A stretch of DNA of 64,000 nucleotides from a bacterium (GCA_023666335.1 JAMPCE010000009.1:1-64000); one strand, 5' to 3'; shown: positions 35,765-43,661, numbered from the stretch's first letter. The notes: generated by a model from the sequence alone, not told the origin. Program-made: numbers and translations.

Positions 35765-36634
35765 ATGGCAGGACTGTTATCGGGCTTAGAGCAGTTTGGA
35801 CTGAGTAATCTGGAGGGGATGGATCTTTACGACGCCCCGAAAAAGGCGGAGGAGGGAGAAGGCGGAGAAGCCGGAGCGCATGTAACGCAGGAGCAGGATT
35901 TTCTTTTTGACAAATCCTTTACCTGTCCGCTCTGCGACAGGGAATTTAAGGCGAGGACCGTTAAGATCGGAAAAGCGAAGCTGGCGGGCAGCGATCTGGA
36001 TCTGCGCCCCAAATACGAGCAGATCGATCTGTTGAAATACGATGTGATCATGTGCCCGTCCTGTGGGTATGCGTCCTTGAGCAGATTTTTCAAATATCTG
36101 ACTTCGCCGCAGGCAAAGAATATCCAGAAAGCGATCTCCGCAAACTTTAAGCCGCAGAAAGAGACGGCGGAGACCTATACTTACGAGGAGGCGCTGGAGC
36201 GTTATAAGATGGCGCTTGCCAACGCGATCGTCAAGCAGACAAAGGCGAGCGAAAAAGCCTACATCTGTCTGAAAACGGCATGGCTCTTACGCGGGCAGGC
36301 GGAGCATCTGGATCCTGCGGAAGAGGGCTACGAGGAGAAGAAGAAACAGTGTCAGGCGGAGGAGGATGAATTTCTCCAGAATGCGCTGGAAGGTTTCCTT
36401 GCGGCGAGACAGACGGAGAGTTTCCCCATGTGCGGCATGGATGAGCCGACGGTGGACTTTTTGATCGCGGTAACGGCGATGCGCTTTGAGCAGTATGATG
36501 TGGCGAGCCGTCTGATCACGGGTCTGATTACGTCAAAGACAGCCAATCCCCGCATGAAGGATAAGGCGAGAGACGTGAAAGAAATGTTGATGAAGAAGAT
36601 CAAGGAGAAGAATGCTTCGGCTGCAAAAAAATAG
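35765..36634 (+). CDS. DUF2225 family protein with zinc-finger-like N-terminus
   Basis: A 289-aa protein of the DUF2225 family. Two CxxC pairs (FTCPLCDREF at about 58 and IMCPSCGYASLSRFF at about 98) should bind zinc, and the rest is helical with TPR-like character (EEALERYKMALANAIVKQ, KAYICLKTAWLLRGQAEHL). The function of DUF2225 is not known; it is widespread in Clostridia. ATG 35765 follows GGAGGG. The 3' end overlaps the MocR-type gene by 23 bases, suggesting coupled translation. The 117-base gap from glnS contains TATAAT at about 35655 and a short stem GCATG...CATGC. Confidence 0.85.
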   Translation: MAGLLSGLEQFGLSNLEGMDLYDAPKKAEEGEGGEAGAHVTQEQDFLFDKSFTCPLCDREFKARTVKIGKAKLAGSDLDLRPKYEQIDLLKYDVIMCPSCGYASLSRFFKYLTSPQAKNIQKAISANFKPQKETAETYTYEEALERYKMALANAIVKQTKASEKAYICLKTAWLLRGQAEHLDPAEEGYEEKKKQCQAEEDEFLQNALEGFLAARQTESFPMCGMDEPTVDFLIAVTAMRFEQYDVASRLITGLITSKTANPRMKDKARDVKEMLMKKIKEKNASAAKK

Positions 36635-38021
36635 CGGTAAAACTTTATATGAGCAGCTTTACGAGGATATCCGAGAGGAGATCAGGACAGGGAAACGTCT
36701 GCCGGGCGAGCGGCTTCCCTCGACCCGATTCCTCTCGGATTCTCTACAGGTGTCCAGAACGACGGTGGATATGGCTTACGGTCAGCTTACAGCGGAAGGG
36801 TATCTGACCGCGAAGCCTAAGAGCGGGTATTTTGTGAACGCCACGGAAGGACTGTACGACACCGGGATGACGGCTGCAAAGGAGAGGGCGCGCCCGGCGA
36901 AAAAAGAGCCGGAGAGCGCCTTTCGTTATGATTTTTCCCCGACTGCCATCGACATGACGCATTTTCCCTATGCCACCTGGAAAAAGATCACCAGGAACAT
37001 TCTGGTGGATGCGAAGAGTCAGATGTTTGCCTTGGGGGAGCCGCAGGGGGACGAGGAGCTTCGGCGGACGATCTGCCGCTATCTGCACGGTTCCCGCGGC
37101 GTAAACTGTGAGCCGGAGCAGCTCATCATCGGCGCGGGAAACGATTTTCTGCTTCTTTTGCTGGAAAAACTGCTGGGACGCCATGTGCCGATCGCTATGG
37201 AGGATCCGACTTATCTGCGGGCGTATCGGATCTTCCGCTCCTTTGCCTACCCGATCTCGCTGATTCCTCTGGATGAAAAAGGGATCAGCGTGGACAAGCT
37301 GTGGGAGAGCGGCGCGCAGGCAGCCTATGTGATGCCTTCCCACCAGTATCCGACGGGGATCTCCATGCCGATCGGCAGGCGCATGGAGCTTCTTGGCTGG
37401 GCGGCGGCAGAAAAAGACCGCTATCTGATCGAGGATGACTACGACAGTGAATTCCGCTATAAGGGAAGACCCCTGCCGTCTTTGCAGGCTTCGGATACGG
37501 CGGGCAGCGTAATCTATCTGGGCACTTTTTCCAAGGCGATCGCCCCCGCGATCCGTGTCAGTTACATGGCGCTGCCCTATCCGCTTCTGGAAAAATACCG
37601 CAGGGAGTGCAGCTTTTTTTCCTCCACGGTATCCAGGATCGACCAGGCGATCTTAAACGAGTTTATCCGCGACGGTTATTTCGAGCGGTATCTCAACAAG
37701 ATGCGCAAACAGTACCGCGCAAAACACGATCTGCTTTTGGGGCAGATTCGCGAATGGGAGGCGGATTTTGCCGTGAGCGGCGAGAATGCAGGGCTGCACA
37801 TTCTGCTTACGGACAAACGGGGCAGGAAAGAAACAGACCTTGTCCGGGCGGCGGAAAAGGCGGATGTGAAAGTATACGGGATGGAGGCTTTCCGCGTGGG
37901 AGAAAAAGACGCGCAGGCGGGAGAACAAAAACGCCCCGCAACCCTGATCCTCGGTTACGGGGGACTGTCGGAGGATGAGATTTTGCAGGGACTGAAAAGA
38001 CTGAAAGAAGCCTGGCAGTAA
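36612..38021 (+). CDS. MocR/PdxR-type GntR regulator with aminotransferase-like domain
   Basis: A 469-aa transcription factor of the MocR subgroup. The N-terminal GntR winged helix (LYEQLYEDIREEIRTGKRLP; STRFLSDSLQVSRTTVDMAY) is followed by a fold-type I aminotransferase domain with the PLP-binding Lys in GTFSKAIAPAIR (about residue 308) and EDDYDSEFRY. MocR proteins sense pyridoxal phosphate or amino compounds and often control vitamin B6 or transport genes. It overlaps the DUF2225 gene by 23 bases. No B6 gene is adjacent, so the target is unknown. Confidence 0.9.
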   Translation: MLRLQKNSGKTLYEQLYEDIREEIRTGKRLPGERLPSTRFLSDSLQVSRTTVDMAYGQLTAEGYLTAKPKSGYFVNATEGLYDTGMTAAKERARPAKKEPESAFRYDFSPTAIDMTHFPYATWKKITRNILVDAKSQMFALGEPQGDEELRRTICRYLHGSRGVNCEPEQLIIGAGNDFLLLLLEKLLGRHVPIAMEDPTYLRAYRIFRSFAYPISLIPLDEKGISVDKLWESGAQAAYVMPSHQYPTGISMPIGRRMELLGWAAAEKDRYLIEDDYDSEFRYKGRPLPSLQASDTAGSVIYLGTFSKAIAPAIRVSYMALPYPLLEKYRRECSFFSSTVSRIDQAILNEFIRDGYFERYLNKMRKQYRAKHDLLLGQIREWEADFAVSGENAGLHILLTDKRGRKETDLVRAAEKADVKVYGMEAFRVGEKDAQAGEQKRPATLILGYGGLSEDEILQGLKRLKEAWQ

Positions 38022-38053
38022 AAAAGACGCAGATTCGGCGATCTGCGCCTTTT
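38022..38053 (+). terminator. Terminator after the MocR gene
   Basis: CGCAGAT (38028-38034) pairs with ATCTGCG (38041-38047) around TCGGCG and is followed by CCTTTTG. Confidence 0.7.
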
Positions 38054-38072
38054 GCATGTCGACCATTTCAGG

Positions 38073-38117
38073 GAGAATGCGAAGCATTCTCTGGATCGTC
38101 GCCGTTAAGCGACGATC
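38073..38117 (-). other. Two tandem hairpins at the end of tetR
   Basis: GAGAATGC/GCATTCTC (38073-38091) and GATCGTCGC/GCGACGATC (38094-38117) are perfect adjacent stems; the second overlaps the tetR stop codon. Neither has a clear T run, so they may stabilise the transcript end rather than terminate. Confidence 0.55.
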
Positions 38118-38718
38118 AGCGGTAGGAGAGCGATTTTACCATAGTTAAGTAAGCGCAGCTCTCGTCGTAGAGCATATCCGCATGGAAAGATGCGTCCTCA
38201 AAATGAGCGTTCATCAGACCGCTCAGGGTATAAGTCAGCATCTGATCCAGCTTCTCGTAATCGACTTCCGCCTTAAAGCGGGAGCGGTCCGCCTGATTTT
38301 TCAGGACAGCCTGCACGTCGCCGAGGACATTCCTCTGCCGTTCGATGGCAACCAGCGCTTCGCTCACATCCTCACGGCGGCAGCGGTCCAGGAACTGCTG
38401 CATATAGGGATAGTTTTTCAGCACCTGCAATCTGGCATATTCCATCAGCCTGCGGATCTCAAAATAATCCTGCTCCGTGGAGGAGACGGCTCCGGTCAGT
38501 TCCAGCTTCATAAAGCGCACACTGTAGTCAAAGAGGAAGCTGTAAAGGCCAAGCTTACTCCCGAAATAGTGAAACAATAATCCCTTGCTGATGCCGGCCT
38601 CACCCACGATGTCGTCTGTACTGGCATGTTTATAGCCGCCCTGCGCGAATACCTTTAGGGCGGCATTGATCATGCGGTCCTGTTTTTCTTTTTTCAGATC
38701 AAAAAATTTTTCGTTCAT
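38116..38718 (-). CDS. TetR-family transcriptional regulator
   Basis: A 200-aa one-component repressor. The N-terminal helix-turn-helix is clear (MINAALKVFAQGGYKHASTD then DIVGEAGISKGLLFHYFGSK). The helical C-terminal ligand domain is not assignable. The promoter on the minus strand (TTGAAT/TATAGT, spacer 17, 38763-38791) is followed directly by the palindrome TTGACCTTATCGGTCAG (38741-38757), positioned in the initially transcribed region, so autorepression is very likely. That operator has the same consensus as the palindromes scattered through the window. No transporter is adjacent, so other targets are unknown. Confidence 0.9.
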   Translation of the reverse strand: MNEKFFDLKKEKQDRMINAALKVFAQGGYKHASTDDIVGEAGISKGLLFHYFGSKLGLYSFLFDYSVRFMKLELTGAVSSTEQDYFEIRRLMEYARLQVLKNYPYMQQFLDRCRREDVSEALVAIERQRNVLGDVQAVLKNQADRSRFKAEVDYEKLDQMLTYTLSGLMNAHFEDASFHADMLYDESCAYLTMVKSLSYR

Positions 38719-38740
38719 ATCTTCCCCGATTCTACATAAA

Positions 38741-38791
38741 TTGACCTTATCGGTCAGGTTTTACTATAACACAATGTCGGACAGGATTCAA
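38741..38791 (-). promoter_or_regulatory. tetR promoter and operator
   Basis: Minus strand: -35 TTGAAT (38791-38786), -10 TATAGT (38768-38763), spacer 17. The palindrome TGACC-N5-GGTCA (core of 38741-38757) lies just downstream of the -10. Confidence 0.75.
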
Positions 38792-38967
38792 TGAAAAGAA
38801 GAAAACTAGTTTCGAAAAAGTTTTTTGCCACAAGATGTAGTGGTCGGAATGCGGAATTGGTAAAATTTTCAGTTTTTTTATACATATTCTCTTTTCATTT
38901 TCACAAAATAGTATTAGTATATATAATATAGCGAAACGTATGCAGTTACGGTGAAAGGAGAACACTG

Positions 38968-39351
38968 ATGGCAAAAAAATTCGGTAAGTTATTGTTGGTG
39001 ACAGCGGCTCTTGGCGCCGTAGCGGGAGGGGCGTACTATTACCTTAAGGGTAAGGACGCTCTGATGGACGATGATTTTGACGATGATGACTTCGATAATT
39101 TCGACGAAGATCTGGACGAGGGCGATTCCGACCGCAACTATGTGGATCTGGATCTGAAAAAGGCGGAGGACAATCTGAAAGAAGCCGTGGCGGGCGAGTT
39201 CAAAGAGGGCATTCAGGCAGCGAAAGCCGAAGCGGCGGATAAGGTCGTGGGCGGCGCGCAGAAAGCGGAAGAGAAAGCAGAAGAAAAAGCAGAAGAAAAG
39301 GTGGAGGAGTTCTTTGACGACGACACCGAGGAGGAGTATCTGGACGAATAG
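38968..39351 (+). CDS. Small acidic membrane-anchored protein (YtxH-like)
   Basis: A 127-aa protein with an N-terminal hydrophobic segment (KLLLVTAALGAVAGGAYYYL), then a strongly acidic stretch (DDDFDDDDFDNFDEDLDEGD) and an Ala/Glu/Lys helix with EKAEEKAEEK repeats. This resembles YtxH-type general-stress proteins, but the similarity is compositional only. AAAGGAGAAC precedes ATG 38968. An AT-rich TATAAT-containing stretch (about 38920-38930) is the likely -10 region. A perfect 15-bp terminator follows. Confidence 0.7.
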   Translation: MAKKFGKLLLVTAALGAVAGGAYYYLKGKDALMDDDFDDDDFDNFDEDLDEGDSDRNYVDLDLKKAEDNLKEAVAGEFKEGIQAAKAEAADKVVGGAQKAEEKAEEKAEEKVEEFFDDDTEEEYLDE

Positions 39352-39376
39352 GAGCGCAGACAGATCATAAAGACAG

Positions 39377-39430
39377 AGGAGACATCTTTTTATCAATAAG
39401 AAAAAGATGTCTCCTGCTTTTTTATTTTTC
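39377..39430. terminator. Terminator shared by the acidic protein and DUF6062 genes
   Basis: A perfect 15-bp stem (39377-39391 with 39401-39415) followed by GCTTTTTTATTTTT. The genes are convergent, so it may act on both. Confidence 0.85.
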
Positions 39431-40191
39431 TATTTATTTGCCTGATACGGCGGGTCGGCGGGATACCCGCCTTTTAATTTCTGCATCCCGCGCTGGATGG
39501 CGTCTTTGGAATTTTTCCAGTCGGCGTCCTTATTGCGGTAGTCGAACTTCTCCACCAGCCAGGAGACATCTTCTGACAGACGTGTCATATTTTCCTCCAT
39601 CAGCGGGAAGACCATATCGTAAAAGTCTTTTTTCTCCTTATCATTCAGGCGGCTGTCCGCCGCTTCGCACAGATCGCCGAAATGGTGCAGGCAGAACCCT
39701 TTGCTTTCCCGCACCTTTGTGCGAAATTCGGCGTCCTTTTTGAACATCACGAAAAAGGTATCCAGATAGCGCTCGTAGGTGTCGGCATAACGCTTGCAGA
39801 TGTAGCAGGAGGCGTCTTTTTCCGCTGCCCAGACGCCGATGGGGTTGGTGCGCCCGGGCTGTTTTTTAAGCTTATCCTTGAGGGAAGTTTTACCGGGCGA
39901 AAAAGCTTTGATCTTTTCGTGGAGTTCCTGATTCATCCGCTGATAGTGCGTCTTTAAGATCCAGGCGTTTCCGAGCGTGTTGCCGTAGTCGAACATTTTC
40001 TGAAAATGATTTCTGCAAAATCCCTCTTTGTCGGTCTGCTCCCTGACGTCGCTCTCCATGTAGGAAGAGCCGGAGCCGAGGACAAAATCCAGAAGATCCT
40101 GTTCCACATTGCGCTCGATAAAGCAGAATGGACATTCGTCCTGCGCGTTTATGGCGTCGTTTAAGGGGATGGTGTAAAGTTTTTCTTTCAT
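39430..40191 (-). CDS. DUF6062 family protein with Cys/His motifs
   Basis: A 253-aa cytoplasmic protein. It holds two similar Cys-x2-Cys...Cys/His units: ECPFCFIERN with GFCRNHF in the first half and SCYICKRYAD with GFCLHHFGDL in the second, suggesting an internal duplication that binds metal. I associate this pattern with DUF6062, common in Lachnospiraceae and of unknown function. ATG 40191 has AAAGGAG at a good distance; the longer open frame upstream to 40602 has no support. Confidence 0.75.
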   Translation of the reverse strand: MKEKLYTIPLNDAINAQDECPFCFIERNVEQDLLDFVLGSGSSYMESDVREQTDKEGFCRNHFQKMFDYGNTLGNAWILKTHYQRMNQELHEKIKAFSPGKTSLKDKLKKQPGRTNPIGVWAAEKDASCYICKRYADTYERYLDTFFVMFKKDAEFRTKVRESKGFCLHHFGDLCEAADSRLNDKEKKDFYDMVFPLMEENMTRLSEDVSWLVEKFDYRNKDADWKNSKDAIQRGMQKLKGGYPADPPYQANK

Positions 40192-40270
40192 GGAAAGCTC
40201 CTTTCGCGTCATCTTACTATAAAGTATAACATCTGCGGCATGAGAAAGAAAGAGGCATCCGCGCAGAAAC

Positions 40271-40299
40271 TTTACAGGAGTTTTGATTTGCTGTATAAT
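40271..40299 (+). promoter_or_regulatory. Promoter of the AbrB/BTAD regulator
   Basis: TTTACA (40271-40276) and TATAAT (40294-40299) with a 17-base spacer. The leader to ATG 40411 is about 105 bases and purine-rich. Confidence 0.75.
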
Positions 40300-40410
40300 T
40301 ATGTAAACCACTATGCGCAGATGACAGGCACAGAAAGGAGGGAAAAGGAGGAACGTCGGGTATTCGGCGGCAGGATGCGGGTAGTGGAAAAAACGTAAAA
40401 GGGGAAAAAT

Positions 40411-40590
40411 ATGAAAGTACAAGTGAAAAACGGCGGGATGATCTATCTGCCCCCAAAAGCAATGGCAGCGTTCTCGATCAGGGAGCAGGACATGCTGGAC
40501 TGCAGTATCACGCAGACCGGCATTTTGCTCGCGCCGCTTATCCTGGCTGACAGTATGGCCGGGCTGAAAAAAAATTGGCGTACAAATTGA
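40411..40590 (+). CDS. AbrB-like domain, first part of a frameshifted AbrB-BTAD regulator
   Basis: A 59-codon ORF. The product MKVQVKNGGMIYLPPKAMAA... with DMLDCSITQTGILLAPLIL has the swapped-hairpin AbrB/MazE pattern. AAAGGGG precedes ATG 40411. At A8 (40567-40574) the frame runs on to a TGA at 40588, while the +1 frame continues into the BTAD regulator without a start codon of its own. Removing one A would give a single 233-aa protein running to 41113. Read alone, the ORF would be a very small DNA-binding protein; read with the next ORF, it is the N-terminal domain of a composite regulator. Either a real frameshift (mutation or programmed slippage) or an assembly error in the homopolymer is possible. 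Confidence 0.7.
   Translation: MKVQVKNGGMIYLPPKAMAAFSIREQDMLDCSITQTGILLAPLILADSMAGLKKNWRTN
40567..40574 (+). other. A8 slippery run at the AbrB/BTAD junction
   Basis: Eight consecutive A bases lie exactly where the AbrB frame must shift by +1 (or RNA polymerase drop one A) to enter the BTAD frame. Confidence 0.7.
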
Positions 40591-40636
40591 GTGTTTCGGC
40601 AAATTCAGTATTTACCGGAACGGGCGCTATCATCCG

Positions 40637-41113
40637 ATGAAGAACAAAAAAGCGGAAGAACTGCTTTCTTACCTCTGTTGCAGCGGCGGCAGGGCGGTCA
40701 GAAAGCGGATGCTGGAGGAGCTGATGTGGGCGGAGGCGGAACGCGGCAGAGCCAGGGACAGCCTGTATAAAGTCTGCGCTTTTTTGCAGGGATGGCAGAA
40801 GAAAGAGGGCGTGGAACTGCCGCTTGCGGTCTACAGGGAGGAGATTTATCTCGATACGGAGCTGATAGAGCTGGATCTGCGGGAATTTTTCCGGTGCCTC
40901 GACAGTCAGGAGGTGGAGGATTGGGAACGCGCAGAACGGCTTTATACGGCTCCGCTTTTGTTTGAGAACAGTTACGAGTGGGTGGAGGAGTACGAGGCTG
41001 TTTATGATATGGCTTACTATGACGTGCTGGGAAGACTCCTTGTCCATTATGAAAAGCAGGGCGATCGGGAAAAGGTCCTCTACTACAGCAGAAAACTGAA
41101 AGGATTCCGATAA
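40637..41113 (+). CDS. SARP-type regulator with bacterial transcriptional activator domain (BTAD)
   Basis: From ATG 40637, 158 aa. The conserved winged-helix start of this family actually begins upstream: from 40568 the same frame encodes IGVQIECFGKFSIYRNG, the usual opening of SARP-like proteins, so ATG 40637 cuts into the domain. After the winged helix (KAEELLSYLCCSGGRAVRKR; ARDSLYKVCAFLQGW) comes the helical BTAD (DLREFFRCLDSQEVEDWERA; LYTAPLLFENSYEWVEEYEA). SARP proteins activate promoters with direct repeats; such repeats occur right after this gene (41112-41143), before the RhiA-like gene. No RBS is evident before 40637, which also argues for read-through from the AbrB ORF. Confidence 0.75.
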   Translation: MKNKKAEELLSYLCCSGGRAVRKRMLEELMWAEAERGRARDSLYKVCAFLQGWQKKEGVELPLAVYREEIYLDTELIELDLREFFRCLDSQEVEDWERAERLYTAPLLFENSYEWVEEYEAVYDMAYYDVLGRLLVHYEKQGDREKVLYYSRKLKGFR

Positions 41114-41159
41114 CTTTCCGATCTGTGTCCGGAAACTTTCCGAATCCCTGTGCTACACT
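41112..41159 (+). promoter_or_regulatory. Candidate SARP-type direct-repeat promoter of the RhiA-like gene
   Basis: AACTTTCCGA occurs at 41112-41121 and 41134-41143, exactly 22 bases (two helical turns) apart. A -10-like TACACT lies at 41154-41159, ten bases after the second copy, and no good -35 is present. The second copy is also half of a small palindrome CGGAAA-C-TTTCCG. Confidence 0.6.
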
Positions 41160-41225
41160 GGCTTCATCAGACAGGGAGCGCGCAAACATGTTTGAAAAAA
41201 TAAAGGAAAATGGAGGAAATGAATC

Positions 41226-41837
41226 ATGGCAACAAAGTATCAACTTGATGTGGAGCATCAGGGAACATCCTGCGGCGATTTCTGCATCTATCAGACCTAC
41301 GAGGATCAGGACGAGGATATCCGGTCTCTGGTGTGGTTCAGCAAGAAAGCGCATCCCGGCACGACCCTGAAATTTGAGTGGAACATCGACTACAGCTTTG
41401 CGTGGAGCGAAGAGGGCGTGCTGGAGCCCGGTGTGATCTTCCGTGCATCCGAAGTGTACAAAGCGGATCCTTCCAATACGAGCGAGAATTCCATCGGCTT
41501 TACGCGGGAGAGCGAAGCTTATCACTTCGTAAGCTCCAATCACAAGACGACGCAGGGGAAACTCGGCATCAAATGCGACGGGACCATCCCTGCCGGCAAG
41601 GCGTCCATCGGTATCGCTATGTCCGGCAAGCCTGTGTTTGCAAGACAGGCGGATCCCAATTTGCAGTACACCTTCGCGGTGCATCCGAAATACTGGATCG
41701 CATTCGGGGATTTTGAGGAGGGCGAGGTCATCGACTTGAACCGCATGACGGAGCGCTACGAGATCGACTTCCCGGTCAATCAGTATGAGAGAGCGATCAG
41801 GCTCACGGCGGACAATACATGGGAAGCGGCTGACTAA
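41226..41837 (+). CDS. RhiA-like protein
   Basis: A 203-aa protein resembling RhiA, named from a quorum-sensing-controlled rhizosphere gene of Rhizobium. Matching segments are IRSLVWFSKKAHPGTTLKFE, WNIDYSFAWSEEGVLEPGVI, ASIGIAMSGKPVFARQADPN and LQYTFAVHPKYWIAFGDFEE. There is no signal peptide or membrane helix, and the molecular function of the family is unknown. GGAGG precedes ATG 41226. It lies 112 bases after the BTAD regulator, with direct repeats in the gap, so it is the likely target. A terminator follows, so it is a single-gene unit. The family assignment is from memory of its sequence pattern. Confidence 0.65.
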   Translation: MATKYQLDVEHQGTSCGDFCIYQTYEDQDEDIRSLVWFSKKAHPGTTLKFEWNIDYSFAWSEEGVLEPGVIFRASEVYKADPSNTSENSIGFTRESEAYHFVSSNHKTTQGKLGIKCDGTIPAGKASIGIAMSGKPVFARQADPNLQYTFAVHPKYWIAFGDFEEGEVIDLNRMTERYEIDFPVNQYERAIRLTADNTWEAAD

Positions 41838-41856
41838 ACGGCAAAGATGCTTCGGA

Positions 41857-41900
41857 GAAAGGACCGGCAGGACGAGATCGTACTGCCGGACTTTCTTTTT
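41857..41900 (+). terminator. Terminator after the RhiA-like gene
   Basis: An imperfect long stem (GAAAG...CCGGCAG at 41857-41870 with CTGCCGG...CTTTC at 41883-41895) followed by TTTTT. Confidence 0.82.
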
Positions 41901-41923
41901 AGGATAGGAAGGAGAAAAAGACG

Positions 41924-43654
41924 ATGATATTACAGAACAGAGATTATGAGAGTCGGGATCTGATGAAAGCGGTGGAACGAAATAATCAGCTTCTCATAGA
42001 GGATAAGAGCCGATGGTTTTATAGAAAATGGCGGCACCTTATGATAAACAGCGGGCGCGTAAGCAGGCTGGAGAATCAACTGGAAGAGCGGATGCGGCAC
42101 GTCAAGGACATTTATCGGTGGGCTTACGAGCGGGGGATGCAGCCTTATCCGACTGCTGTACCGTTTGTGGATCATAAGCGGCGCATGGGGGATGAGGATG
42201 ATACGCTGATGGAGATATTCCGCAGGCTTCCCAAAGGAGGTCTTCTCCACGTTCACAGCGCGGCGGCGCTTTCTGTGGAGGGGCTGATCGATCTTCTCAA
42301 AGATTTTATCAGGGAGAAAGAGCTGCCCACAATCTATATCGAGACGGCGGGCGCCGGTGCGGGAAAAATGTCTTATCAGGCGGCGGGGACGGAGACGCAG
42401 ATACCCTTGCAGACTTTTTTTCTCTCGTTTCAGCGGATGGCTGACGCGGAGGCAAAACTGAAAGACTGGCTGACGATCGGACCGCATACGGACGGGAATC
42501 CTTATATCTGGGATGAATTTAATCAGATCTTTCTCAGGACGTCCGATCTGTTTACAAACGAGACGTTCTACTATGAATATCATCTCCGGTTTTTCCTGGA
42601 ATGTCTGCAAGACCGGATCGACTATGTGGAGCTGCGGTGCGGTTTTCAGGAGTTTTCGGACGACGGGAACAGCAGGCAGGCAAACGTGGTGATGGATCAG
42701 TCGCCGCGCTTTCTGGATCTGCTTACGGCGGCAAGGGACGAGGCGGTGAAACGGTATCAGGACGACGTTTGCGCACAGAAGTGGAAACTGCCTTTGGGAG
42801 AGATGGGGCTTGGCGTTATTTTGTGCGCGAGGCGGGATCTGAATGCAGAGGTTGTGCGGGACAGGGAAAAGCTGATGAAAAAGATGGATACGGCGATCGT
42901 CTGGAAAAAGGGCGCTTATGCAAAACTGATCGCGGGATTTGATTTTGTCAGCGAAGAAGACCGCGGGAAAACCAGTTACAGCTATTATCAGGATATTTAT
43001 TACGGGACGGCGCTGTCCGGCTATACGACGCCGGCATTGCAGGAAGAAGCGGCGCGCCTGAAAAAGATGTATGATCCGGACGGTCATACGCGCGTGGAAC
43101 TGATCGATCTGATGCTCCATGCGGGCGAGAGTCTTTGGATGGAGCAGGAAAACATCATCGACGCGAAGATCGCTTCCAGATGGCGGATCGGGCACGGTTT
43201 CCAGCTTTTGGAATATCCGGGCGCGCTCACGCGTTATGCGGCAAGGAGCATAGATGAGATGCCGTGCGGGCCGGTGCTGGAGGTGTGCCCCATCAGCAAC
43301 CAGATGCTGCGGTACTTTCCGGATATCAGAAATCATTACGCGCTGCTCCTCATGAAGCTGGGCGTGCCCTGCGTGCTGGGAAACGATGATCCGCAGATTC
43401 TGGAAAATCCGGGATTATCCTATGATTTCTGGGAGATCTATCTGGCTTCCGAGGGCGGGCTCATGCTGATCAAGGGTCTTGTGTTCACGGCGTTTCTCTT
43501 TCACTATCAGCATCGGATCGGCGAGCCGCTTGAGACCTGGGATGAAGATGATTATGAGGCGTGCAGGATGACATTTGAGGGGCACTATTGGGAACCTTTC
43601 CTGGAGGAGATACAGCGGCATCTGGATCAGCAGGATGAAACGGTGCAGAAATGA
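41924..43654 (+). CDS. ADGF/CECR1-type adenosine deaminase-family protein
   Basis: A 576-aa metal-dependent amidohydrolase. The zinc ligands and catalytic residues fit the adenosine/AMP deaminase superfamily: GGLLHVHSAAAL (HxH, about residue 107), MLHAGES (His-Ala-Gly-Glu, about 397), RWRIGHGFQL (about 424), EVCPISNQML and LGNDDPQI for the second metal Asp. The length and the N-terminal helical extension of about 95 residues are closer to ADGF/CECR1-like proteins than to 340-residue Add. No signal peptide is present, so it should act in the cytosol, probably deaminating adenosine or a related nucleoside. A strong GGAAGGAG precedes ATG 41924. The amidase gene follows at 7 bases. Confidence 0.82.
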   Translation: MILQNRDYESRDLMKAVERNNQLLIEDKSRWFYRKWRHLMINSGRVSRLENQLEERMRHVKDIYRWAYERGMQPYPTAVPFVDHKRRMGDEDDTLMEIFRRLPKGGLLHVHSAAALSVEGLIDLLKDFIREKELPTIYIETAGAGAGKMSYQAAGTETQIPLQTFFLSFQRMADAEAKLKDWLTIGPHTDGNPYIWDEFNQIFLRTSDLFTNETFYYEYHLRFFLECLQDRIDYVELRCGFQEFSDDGNSRQANVVMDQSPRFLDLLTAARDEAVKRYQDDVCAQKWKLPLGEMGLGVILCARRDLNAEVVRDREKLMKKMDTAIVWKKGAYAKLIAGFDFVSEEDRGKTSYSYYQDIYYGTALSGYTTPALQEEAARLKKMYDPDGHTRVELIDLMLHAGESLWMEQENIIDAKIASRWRIGHGFQLLEYPGALTRYAARSIDEMPCGPVLEVCPISNQMLRYFPDIRNHYALLLMKLGVPCVLGNDDPQILENPGLSYDFWEIYLASEGGLMLIKGLVFTAFLFHYQHRIGEPLETWDEDDYEACRMTFEGHYWEPFLEEIQRHLDQQDETVQK

Positions 43655-43661
43655 GGGAACG

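Noticed and set aside
40192-40602. Long minus-strand extension of the DUF6062 protein
   Set aside because: Composition and lack of homology suggest a shadow of the promoter and AbrB region; the RBS supports ATG 40191.
43575-43661. Upstream extension of the amidase gene
   Set aside because: It lies within the deaminase gene and lacks an RBS; ATG 43662 gives the family length.
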